From assembly GCF_032362555.1 (NCBI RefSeq), contig NC_083506.1, positions 8,541,501 to 8,605,500 on the forward strand: 64,000 bases of DNA, given 5' to 3'. The stretch comes from Amyelois transitella. Lineage: Eukaryota > Arthropoda > Insecta > Lepidoptera > Pyralidae. The position numbers were made by a program, and so were the translations under genes. Numbering within the stretch: the stretch's first letter is position 1; every line of letters begins with the position of its first letter. Shown in pieces: positions 36,501-46,250 of this stretch. The notes under the pieces were generated by a model, which was not told the origin of the DNA, did no database searches, and worked only from the letters and a program-made list of their open reading frames with translations.

Positions 36501-38827
36501 CGGTATACCGGCCCTGCTTCATGGGCTTGGCGGTCGTGGTCGTCGTGTCGTGGTAGTGGTGCTCATCATAGTAGTCATCGAAGCCGCGCCCGCTGCCCGT
36601 GCCGTTTCTATGCAACTGTCAATAAAGAAAAGCATATTTTTTAATAAACAAACAATAAAGGTATGAAATATATATTTTTTGGAATAATATCAAAAGGCTT
36701 CGTTTGTTAATGTTGTTACTTAATAAAAAAAGAATAAGTTGTGTGCTGTGTGGTTGATACATAGAAATCTGAATAATATAGGGCAACTTTATTATTTCTA
36801 TGGTTTCGCCCTTTGGTAGAATTTTATCCTCTGTAGAGGTACCGTGTTCGATTACCGGTCAAATAAATTAAAAATGAACTTTTTCTGTGGCCTAAGTCAT
36901 TGTGTTTTTGATAGTATACCAATATCACAATTTAATTTAAGGTAAGCTAAATCTATGTGATTTGTTAGTAGACATTTAAGTATTTATTTACACCAGAGAT
37001 GCATGTGTTGCAAAGTCTAAAATATTTATGTCAGGCCCGTTTGTTACCAGAAACAAAAACCAGTATAAATTTTGGAACTCCCTAATATAATCAATGAAAC
37101 AAATATAGGTAAGTAGGTATGCCTTCTAAAAATATGAAAATTCATGCAGAATATTTTAAAGCTTAGCTCATATCCACAGCTGGCAGTCGTTATTCATTTA
37201 CACCGAAGTGTAAACACAACAAATGCCTTGTCTAAACAAGGGAGCCTTCAGTTAGCGACGCCTGGTCACCTACTTCAGGGGAGGGGTACCGTTAGCCCGT
37301 GACCCTGATACTGGTGACCCGACTGTAGTCTCTAATGCGTAGGTTGACATTAAAAGATGTGTCACAAAAATGATATGGTCAATTCCGAGTACGACTGACA
37401 TTTTCAAAAACTGAGTGGGAAAAATAAATCATTTTTTTTTACATCAAAAAATGAAATTGTCAATTGCAAGTACGAATGACATCTTCAAAAACTGAGTGGG
37501 AAAAATAAAGCCTTTTTTTTACATGTACATTAAAGGTCAGTCTCACTTTTGTTCTAAATTTACCTACACGCTACATCTATAGAGACGTAGTATATAAAAT
37601 ACAGATGATGTAAAAAATTTACTGTCTTTCCAGACAAACAGAAGTCGAATATTTTCATTCAGTTGATTCATCAGACATTGAATGGAAAAGGTAAACATTT
37701 ATGAGGCCAATTTTTATGAAAACTTAAACGAAAAAAAAAATAAGAGCATGTAAGAGCAGCAGAGTGAACTAAGGTTGGTCCCGGCTCCCGGCTGGCACCT
37801 TTTTAGAGAGGTACCCAGTGTCTGGTTGGAATATGATGCTAAAGTCGGTCAGTTAGGTTTTATTACACCACGACTACGATCCTTGAGTGGTTGAGTCAGG
37901 TTTTATATTTAGTTAATACATACATACATATAATCACGTCTTATCCCTTTCGGGGAAGACATGATTATGTGTTCATGTTTTGTGTAGGTGTAAATATATT
38001 TATTTACGAGATGGAGTGGTCCTATTATATTTTTCATTGGTTCCGAGAATCACACGGCAGTTAATTAATATGTTATTATAATAAGTAACTTACCGCCAGA
38101 GCAGTTGAGTTAGCTTGTATTGCTTTCGAGCTAGCTCTCTTCTTATTGATGTTCCTGATGACGTCCAGAATGGTTCGAAGACCAGTGAGTATCATCTCGG
38201 AGGGTGCCATGTGAGAGCCGCTGGGTTCCTCCTCGCTGGCGGGCTCCACGGGGTCGTCAGAGTCGTAACCGTCGCTGCTGGATATTTAAGAACCAAAACT
38301 TAACAATCCACACAAAAGAGTAGAATTTGGCTTTATTTATTTGAACTTAATTGCAGTTCATAACTTGTGCAAATAGGTGGACTTCATGTTATATGGCATT
38401 ATCTGCCAGCCAAACGTTTGTAACAAAACTGAGACGTAAGGTATACCTATTTTGTGGCTTAAATCACTATCTGTGATACGCCTGCAGAAGAAATTTAAAA
38501 ATTATACGTTAGCTTTCATTTATGATTTAAAAGAGATACCAGTATAAAATAAAATTACCCAAATCTCGCTGTTCTTCAAATATACCAAAATGACAATTTC
38601 ATGTTATCGTTCCGGCAAAGTAATCAAGACTTTATATAATATATAAAGTAAAAATAAAAATTTACTTACTGCAGTGGGATATATTTGTATTTATTGTAAG
38701 GCGGCGCATGCGGCGTGGCCGTGTCGTAGCGAGCCGCTGCGCGCGCGCCGCCCGCCCAAAGCGCTAGAACGGCCGCAGCCCATATTAACCCGTGACATGA
38801 CAAAAGTAACGTGCCTTTTGATACCAT
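33574..38827 (-). CDS. Uncharacterised secreted/single-pass membrane protein, 4 exons
   Basis: Exons: 38827-38670, 38277-38094, 36615-36433, 33810-33574. All introns are GT..AG and phases agree, giving 253 residues. Residues 1-30 are a signal peptide (hydrophobic, ending GGARA). Residues 54-75 are acidic. There are glycosylation sequons NST and NGT near 111-119. HHYHD (133-137) is followed by five Thr (138-142), then an aromatic stretch (WAGYYDWIINEG). One membrane segment spans about 168-195. RKAR at 217-220 resembles a furin-type site, and QFILDAIVKHY (240-250) is a short amphipathic helix. I do not know the family. The upstream neighbour at 42217-44562 has the same order of parts. A TCAGT at 38945-38949 (minus strand) may be the start site. 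The reading frame upstream of the last exon (to 34011) is intron. Confidence 0.85.
33880..33960 (+). repeat. Eroded SINE fragment in intron
   Basis: GGTTTCGACCCCGGCCAGG and GTCTTTTTCTGATTG match the B box and following body of the SINE at 48511. It lies antisense in the last intron of the gene above. Confidence 0.5.
35396..35425. repeat. 13-bp hairpin in intron
   Basis: TGAGTTGTTATAA (35396-35408) and its complement (35413-35425) are separated by four bases. It lies in the third intron of the gene at 33574-38827. Confidence 0.8.
36180..36350 (+). repeat. Dispersed repeat copy in intron
   Basis: AAGTCAGGATTTTAGACGAAG, ACACATTCAGTTGCTTTAATG and CCCTTACGATGTTTTCTCGCC follow the order of the 2090-2280 repeat. 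It ends about 80 bases before an exon donor. Confidence 0.5.
37370..37525 (+). repeat. Two-unit tandem repeat, 81-bp period
   Basis: Units 37370-37450 and 37451-37525 share TCTTCAAAAACTGAGTGGG / TTTTCAAAAACTGAGTGGG and a poly-T then ACAT end. It lies in intron 2 of the gene at 33574-38827. Confidence 0.85.
37915..38070 (+). repeat. Repeat fragment, RTE-linked family
   Basis: CATACATACATATAATCACG, CCTTTCGGGGAAGAC, and GAGATGGAGTGGTCCTATTA then GAGAATCACACGGCA. The first part resembles the LINE 3' end at 56818-57051. It ends about 23 bases from the exon-2 donor at 38093. Confidence 0.5.
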
Positions 38828-39430
38828 TTTTTATAATTCACTTAGTTAAAATCTTAAAATCAAACGGTTGACTTAAAATAATATGTATTGAAAACTAACA
38901 TTCGTCTTTTATTAAACACCTCACAGACGAAGGAGCGCAAAGCGACTGAATACTTAAAATGCCACCTAGTCGTTAACAGTCAAAAGAGAGCACCTGAAAA
39001 ATGAGTTTAACAAACAGATCGCGTGTAAGTCTCAACGAAAAGTGTAAATTTAATTTGTAAATGACAGCGAAAGCTTTCCAGTCGGTAGGCAGTGCTGGCG
39101 ACGTTAGAAAACTTATGTCACATAATAACGGTATGTCTTATCTACATCATACCTACTAAAACGTCTTGTAGACTATCAACATGTGATAATTATACAAAAG
39201 CCATGACTGGACATTTTTACTATGTTTGCCTTACTTAATATTATCAAAAAGAGTAGGTAAGGATTAACGCTAAGAGGAAGATGGCTGATAGGTATGGAGT
39301 TATTCGTTTGCAAAGAGACGGTGGTCGAACCATTAAGGTTCCTGAATAAAAACGCGTGATGCACAAAGAGAGACAGCGGTTTAAATCTTATGTACCAATG
39401 ACCCTTTTCCGAGTTATATACATTAATTAT

Positions 39431-39656
39431 CGGCCTCTGTGGCGCAGCGGTAATACGCTTGTTTGTGACACCGGAGGTCCCGGGTTCGAATCTCGGTCAG
39501 GGCATGATGAGAAACGAACTTGCTCTGATTGGTCTTGGATTTTTATCTATCTAAGTATTTATTATAAAATATAGTATCGTTGAGTTAGTGTCTCGTAACA
39601 CAAGACTCGAACTTACTTCGAGGCTAACTCAATCTGTGTAATTTGTCCAAAAAAAA
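39431..39656 (+). repeat. tRNA-derived SINE, full length
   Basis: The head has a pol III A box (GGCGCAGCGGTAATACGC) and B box (GGTTCGAATCTC), followed by the family body and an oligo-A end. It is an inactive tRNA-like structure fused to an unrelated body, so not a tRNA gene. Confidence 0.92.
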
Positions 39657-39670
39657 GTTTGATGAGAATG

Positions 39671-39730
39671 AACGATGTTTTTCCTCGCCTTGCCAACCGA
39701 TGCGATTGGCAAGGCGAAAAAGACATCGTT
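39671..39730. repeat. Imperfect 25-bp hairpin next to SINE end
   Basis: AACGATGTTTTTCCTCGCC (39671 on) pairs with GGCGAAAAAGACATCGTT (to 39730), with TTGCCAA/TTGGCAA at the top and a 9-base loop. It begins 14 bases after the SINE's A-run. Confidence 0.8.
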
Positions 39731-40373
39731 AGGAAACCTAATTATTCAGTCTACTGGATATGTAGTACCATGATTTAAAAGGAGTACAAACAGATGGCTG
39801 AAGTCAAAACGTCAAAATTATTATAATATAATATGTTATGAAGTCAAACACAGGATCATGGTCAAAATCAAAGGCGCATTCTATACTTTTCCAGTTAAAG
39901 GTAAGGACAGGACTGAGGCCAGGCGGAAGTAGAAGACTACGGATTTAATCGCTGTAAGTGGGGACTCGCCCGATAATCTGAAATTACGCTTAACAACGAC
40001 GTTTAAAATAGCGTTATCACGCATTTTTAAATTATAAAAAACAATTATCGACCGAGATCGGGTTTAATTTTTTAGAGTAAGTTTCTTTTATTAACTTTTT
40101 GGCATAATTTTTCACATGCACATGGAGCTAATTTTTTGATCCAAAAATTAACTCCATGTGAATTGTAAAAATTACTGATTTCTGATATACTATTTGCATA
40201 AAAGCCGACTGTAATTTGAAAACCATTTAAAAAACAGTTGACATTTTTGAGAATTCAAAAAATTCAAAATTCTAAATTTTTATTCATTACTATAGGATAC
40301 TATATATCGCTTAATAATTGTCAAAACGTATGGTTTAACAACATTGGTTGACGTCAAATAAATTACTTAAAAA

Positions 40374-40497
40374 CGTAAGTTTACTGCCGCTTCCAAGGCG
40401 TCAGTGCAGAAGAAGCGGTAACAAACTGCACTGCAGCACTTCTTCAACAACGTCAACTTCACAATATTAATTAAACTTAGAATAGAATGTGGACGAG
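40374..40497 (-). repeat. Dispersed repeat copy 3 (partial)
   Basis: Read on the minus strand it has GCTGCAGTGCAGTTTGTTACC, GCTTCTTCTGCACTGACGCC and TTGGAAGCGGCAGT, as in 1361-1524 and 30283-30455. Confidence 0.6.
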
Positions 40498-41399
40498 AGA
40501 ATACATTGTGCAGATTTATATATTTATGAGATTTAATATTGAAAAAAGAAATATATATATATATATATATATTATGGATTGCCAATTTTAAAAAGATTTA
40601 TGTACAGAGTGTACTGAATTTTGATTTGAGTTCAAATCAAACTACAATTAATTACGAGGTTCCTGTGCCAAGCTCAAGCCAGATGTTTTTATCATTAAGG
40701 TAATCGTCAGTCCTATAATAAGCCTTCTCACAAAGTACTTTCTTTACATACTCTGAATTTTCGGTTGGGCATATCAAGAACAGACTCCGGCAACCTATTA
40801 TAAAATCGTATACAGTTTTACCCCATAAATTATTTACTGACTTTGCTAAGCCTATGAAACGGCATGACTAATTTATGTTTATTACGTAAATTTCTATCAG
40901 TTGTGACACTAACTTTTTGAAAAAAAAGAGGTATTTTTCCTAACATACATTATAAGATCAAAAATGTACTGGGACGCTACTGAAGGTATGTTTATTTTCT
41001 TAAAGAGTTGTCTTAACAAGTCTCTTTGTCCTAAGCCGTAAATTGCGCGAACGGCCGTAAATTTAGATGACGGGATGTGGCTGTATTTGTCTACTTCCGC
41101 AAGTTTTGGCGTTCTTACCTTAGTTTTGTCAATTGTTAATATTATGTACATGAACCGCCCTAGATCATGTAAGTAATTCTGAAGTGCCATTATGCTTACG
41201 ATATCGATGATTCTCATAAGTTATAGGTAAACTTGTTTATGATTATGGACGAACATGGACTAAGCGCTATAATTGCACTACCAAAATTTATGTCACGTTT
41301 AGTAATTTATGCTGTTTTTCATCATAATACTCCTGGCGTTAGTCCCGGCGTCCCCCTCCCCCACCCCTCTAAAGCGGAGCCCAGAGTCCAACTGTGAAC

Positions 41400-41530
41400 A
41401 CGACGTTAGTCAGGTTTTGATACAACATTACTGTTTGACCTCCGCAATCTTACAGGGGAACCAAAGAAAGATTCTGAATGTGCGAGTTTTGTCAAAATAT
41501 TTTCCTCACCATAAGGGTGTGATTTATTCA
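41400..41530 (+). repeat. Dispersed repeat fragment
   Basis: GTTAGTCAGGTTTTGATACA, TTTGACCTCCGCAATCTTAC and TCCTCACCATAAGGG follow the 2090-2280 repeat order. Confidence 0.55.
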
Positions 41531-42216
41531 GAAAAAAGCATATAGGTACATATTATATTAATTGGAACTTAATAACGGGCAATCTTTTTGAATCAAATGT
41601 CTTAACAGATCTAAAGCTTTTATAGTACCATTAATATGTAACTATTGCATCATGACGTCATAACTCTGGTGCCTGGTCATGGCGTTCGGTGGTTTAGACT
41701 TAATTCTTAAATATGCAGATCTTGATGATGTCACGAGGACAACAAAAGTTGCGAATTTTTATATGAAAAATCGGTTAATTACGTCACTCACTCTTACTTG
41801 GGTAAAAGGAGTTTTAAAAGAGAAAACAAAAAATGAACATCGAGTATAAGTTATAATTATATTTGGCATATTTTCATGTAACACATTACAAACTTCAATT
41901 TTCAATGGCGCTTTTTTTACAAGGGATCGTACTTTATAGGTAACAAAAATATAAACAATGTTGAAACAATATCATTATTTATTTATTTTTTTAAGTAAAA
42001 CATGTCGATGTATTCACCTATTTATACCTCAAATCAGAAGTTAAAATTTCTTTCATATTTATTTCAGATTGCTTTCGTTGTAATAATGAACGATATCTAA
42101 ATCCATATTACAAAATTTTCATTATTATTAAATATGTCCAGTTTACAACAATTTTAAACCTTAAATCTATCTACCTAAATTTATATTTTACAATTTAAGA
42201 GCCAACTATCAATGTA

Positions 42217-44562
42217 TTAATCAGACTTATCCTTTCCATTTGTATACTTCTCCGCTGCATCAGCTATAGCTTTTGTAACTCTGCCAGTTATTTCATGTAA
42301 GTTTTCATGTGATAAGTCCCATGAATTTACAGATCTTTTAGAGAAAAATGATGCTGTCTGGTCATTAGGACGCCAACTGTTGGGGTAAACGATCTTATGT
42401 CGCAACACGGCTTTTATGATTAAAGCTCCTACGTAGATTATAAAATATACGCTGAAATAAAGTGGTAAATAGTAAAGTTTCTTTCCCAAATAATAATAAC
42501 TATATCTGTTTACACGAGGCATTTCCGTTGTTGTTGTTGTCGTTGTGTGATGATGATGGTGATGATAGAAGTCATGATCATGATCAAAGTCATGATATTT
42601 AAAATCACCAGGGAAATCGTGTGGAAATCCATGATCATCTGGAGGTGAACCTGCGTCCATTTCTGATTTCATATCTTGGGGCGGCATATCCTGTGGTGGT
42701 GGTGGCATCATCATACCCATGTCTTTAGAGTCATCTGCACCTTTATGTCCATGCGGCTTGTCAAATATTAATTCAGGATAGTCGGCGTCATGGTGGAATG
42801 GCGGTGTTTCATGTGATCCATAACTAGGGTTTGCTGGTGATTCCGAGTGATGATCTTTTGTTGGAATTGGCTTATCGTAATGATATCCATTAAAGTCAGG
42901 TTTATCATTATCCATATTCATATCTGGCTGCGGCTTATTGTAAGAATTGCTGCTCATATCTGTATCCATAAGTGGTGGAGAATCAAATGCTACCGATGGT
43001 TTCTTATAAGAGTAACCTTCCGAATGTAAAGAAGGGTCTGGTGTGTCAGCAGCCATCATTGGTTTATAACTATCAAATGGATTGCTTACTGGTGGGACAG
43101 TTGGTACAAAGCCTGACGGTGAAGGAGGTTTATATCGATATCCTTCATCCATTGGAGGGCCATCGTCATTATTATCATCTTGAGAAATATCAACCGAGGC
43201 TATATTTGGTGGCTTATAAGAAAGAGGATCTAGGGCAGGGGAAGGTAGCATTGAAGACACTGGTTTTGAAGGAGGGTAAGGAGGAAACGACTCGTAATTT
43301 GTCGGCGCAGGAAAATCATCCGCGGTTAATTGAGGGGCTGGTGGCAGTGGGGGAGGCACTAATTTCGCAACGGATTTTATTGGTTTCGAACTTGGACTGG
43401 ACTGTTTTGATTTACTGCCATACTCTTGTGGTAAATATGGCTGTGCTGGATTATACCGATCGATAGGTTGATGCAAAGTAACTACATCCTGGGCCTCTCC
43501 TCTTACAGGATTTTTGAGTTCTTGGAAGCTGTCCAAATTAGTAAATACATTATTTCCTTTTTTACTATTGTAAAATGTATTAATGAGTGGTTTTTTCATT
43601 TGAAATGGTTTTAAACTAACATATGGAAATCGTATATTTGGTTCTGTGCGAATAGCTCGAGATTCATTTTCTGCTCCATGGCCAGGATTCTTGCCAAATC
43701 TGCAATAAAAAGAAGACAAATGTTTTCATCTAATCTTGTTTAGATTATATTTTTTTTATTTACGATACTTCTCTTTAACGTGAATACAAAAAAAAAATTA
43801 ATATACATACCCTGGTAAGGCAAAGTTGTCATCAAACTCTTGGTTGTTTTTGTTTCTGTCCTCATTAGATTCTCCGAGGCTACTTTCATCGTTACTGGAA
43901 TTTAAAGAAACTTCATTCCACTTTCCGACGTCGTCATCTTGTTTCTCCTTATCAATAATGTGCCAAATATTCTCAACGTTCATCGCAGCTGGTGTGATGG
44001 TCGTAGGTGAGGTCGTAGAGATCGTTCGTGTCGTTGTTGCCCGAGTGGTGGAGGTCTGGTAAACAGGAGCGGGAACATTATGGTTTATATTATTATACAA
44101 AGTAAAATAATCAGTCATCTCACTGCCGCTTTGTTGTTTTCCCTCATAATCTTCCAAATTTGATGAGGTGAATTCATTTTTATGAATACCGTCGTCCGAA
44201 TCGTCTTCTGGTACATATATTGGCCTCGATGTCGTTGATGTGCTGGTACTTGTCTTCGCTTCTACTCTCTCTTTTTCCAATAATTTCCTTATAGATTTCT
44301 TCATGTTGTTGTTAGATTCTGATTCAAATTCAGCAAATATTAAATCCGGTGTCTTGACAGTTGTTGTAGTCGTAGATGTCGAATTAGGTCCTGTGTCCAT
44401 CCGCCGCATCCAGTTTCGATAATAAAACGGCGCTGATCTACCTTCATTTGCACTTGATGTTTGCGTGGACGGAGTAACTACATACACTAAAGGTCCAGGA
44501 AGATTCAAAGCTTTCACGTTTAGAATACACACTAACAAGGAACAAGCTATTATTCTTTCCAT
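42217..44562 (-). CDS. Uncharacterised Pro/Thr-rich single-pass membrane protein
   Basis: Exon 1 is 44562-43811 and exon 2 43699-42217; the 111-base intron has GTATGT and TTTTTATTGCAG borders. Together they give 744 residues. I start at MERIIACSLLVCIL (context AAAATGG); 32 further upstream codons lack sense as a signal. The signal peptide is about 1-18. Residues 50-250 have Thr runs and acidic patches. Exon 2 is Pro-rich, with recurrent Tyr-x-Tyr-x-Lys-Pro-like units (GYRYKPP, GYSYKKP, GYHYDKP, SYKPP). Six His then seven Thr (630-642) precede a membrane segment (660-683). SKRS (704-707) and KAIADAAEKY (727-736) follow. The same ordered parts occur in the gene at 33574-38827. The ectodomain composition suggests an extracellular-matrix or cuticle-facing protein; this is inference. 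Confidence 0.85.
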
Positions 44563-44599
44563 TTTTAGTTTATTGGTACATTGGGCTCCCACTAATCTA

Positions 44600-44660
44600 G
44601 ACCAGTGACCCTCTCGAGAACTGACAATAAAATGAGGAATACGAGCTGAAATATTCAAAT
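44600..44660 (-). promoter_or_regulatory. Probable initiator of the 744-residue gene
   Basis: On the minus strand TCAGT lies at 44624-44620, 60 bases before the start codon, with an AT-rich GAATATTTC about 30 bases upstream. Confidence 0.4.
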
Positions 44661-46100
44661 GCCACAGACTGAAATGGTCCGGGTGTGAACTTGCGATAAT
44701 TGCTAGCGGTACTGGGTATGTAGCACGTTTGAGACACGATGCGGATGACCTGCGCTCAAGTTACAATTTACATTGTTAGCAGGATAAATCAATGTCACTC
44801 ACTACGTCTTTTCAGTAGAAAGTGTTACATATTTGTATAAGTTATTTAGGGCGAGAAATGAATTGGAAAATTGTTATAAATCGTTTTTCTTTAAATAGTT
44901 TTTACAAATGTTCCACTAATTTTCATCCCCCTTTCTTTTTTGAACAATTATTTTCCGTTACTGCCTACATCTTAAGTTCAGTAAAATTATCAACTTAAAC
45001 AGATTATCGTTTTATTCTAAAAAACTGTGTTAAAATGAACGCAATGATATGCCTACAAAATTTAATGGATCTTTAGAAAATATTTGGCAAATATAATAAT
45101 AAAAAATAGGTATGACTAAATTACACCGTCCTTCGCTTTAATGCTTTTTATTATTGGCGCCTCTTGTAAGGCATAAAAAAGAGAATATTCTAATCCGTGT
45201 GGTTCCCAGTACTTTAAAATAGGACGACCCCTTCTCTTTTCTATAAATTTCGTAAAGGCGACTTAGGGAATGTGCTCACATTCATCTTATGCAAACTTCC
45301 ATGCTGGTCAAGCAGTAAAAAGAAAACATAATATTTTGTGGCAGCTGCTTCTCTTCACGGGAAGTTTGTAAGGGTCAATTAAGGGAAAGGCTTAAACTTT
45401 AACTTTTGAACTTAGGATACTTACTTGTTATAGGCTACGGCCTGGCAACGTGTCACTATTTGAATTGCAAAAATTCCATCGTAAGCCATAGGTACCTACA
45501 GCTAAACGTGGTCTACCCCGTAAGGTATAAAGACGTGATTATATGTTTGTTCTAATGGCCCGGAAACAACATATTTGACAAAATGTTTGTAAGTAACATT
45601 TGCTACATTAAATAAATATATACGGGACAAATTACACTGATTGAGTTTAGCCTCGGAGTAAGTTCAAGACTTGTGTTACGAGATACTATCTCAACGATAC
45701 TATATTTTATAATAAATCCTTATTAGATAAACATCCACGACCGAGGCCAATCAGTTCTTTTCTCATCATGCCCTGGCCAGGTTTCGAACCCGGGACCAGG
45801 ACCCGGTGTCATAGACCAGCGTACTACTACCGCTGCTCCATAGAGGCCGTCATTGCTATGATTTTCAATCTCTAACGGTTAACAAATGCCGGTACAATTA
45901 TTTTATCGTTAGGCGAGTACGTACTTACTGTATAATCTGAATCTCCTAATATCATTCTAGAATTAGCAAGGTTTTTGTAAGAGAAATCATGTGATTATAA
46001 TGAAATAAAGAATTTTAGTTTATCCGGACCCCAGGCCTCGGAGTATAGGGGCAGATTGTGTAACTAGGAACACGCAAAGATTGAAGAAGTTTTGTCTTAA
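44661..46100. other. Intergenic sequence dominated by repeat fragments
   Basis: 45355-45545 is a fragment of the 13786-13925 repeat (GGCTACGGCCTGGCAACGTG, GCTAAACGTGGTCTACCCCG). 45610-45851 is a SINE. 46020-46080 resembles 9905-9955 (GACCCCAGGC..CGGAG, GCAAAGA). No gene. Confidence 0.5.
45610..45851 (-). repeat. tRNA-derived SINE, full length, reversed
   Basis: Read on the minus strand it starts GACGGCCTCTATGGAGCAGC, has the B box GGGTTCGAAACC and ends GTGTAATTTGTCCCGTATAT. Confidence 0.88.
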
Positions 46101-46250
46101 AATAATTTATTTACCTATATACATTATACGTAATTAAAATAATACCTTAAATATTTTGTGAACTTCACTAAAATGTCCATATCACGGAAGCACTAATAGT
46201 TATAGGCACTAAGTTACTTCCATGGTTTGTGATAACATTACCCGTCAATT

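Larger units (their letters stand above)
38950..42216. other. Gap between the two paralogous genes
   Basis: It holds one full SINE (39431-39656), a hairpin (39671-39730), a near-perfect inverted repeat (40119-40160: CACATGGAGCTAATTTTTTG against its complement with one bulge), a reversed repeat (40374-40497), an AT run (40555-40572) and a repeat fragment (41400-41530). A minus frame at 40909-41217 is unassigned. Confidence 0.5.

Noticed and set aside
42847..43466. Plus-strand frames over the 744-residue gene
   Set aside because: Shadows of the Pro/His-rich minus-strand coding sequence.
44563..44658. Upstream Met extension of the 744-residue protein
   Set aside because: It would put 32 hydrophilic residues before an obvious signal peptide; the later ATG has a better context and the initiator lies at about 44622.
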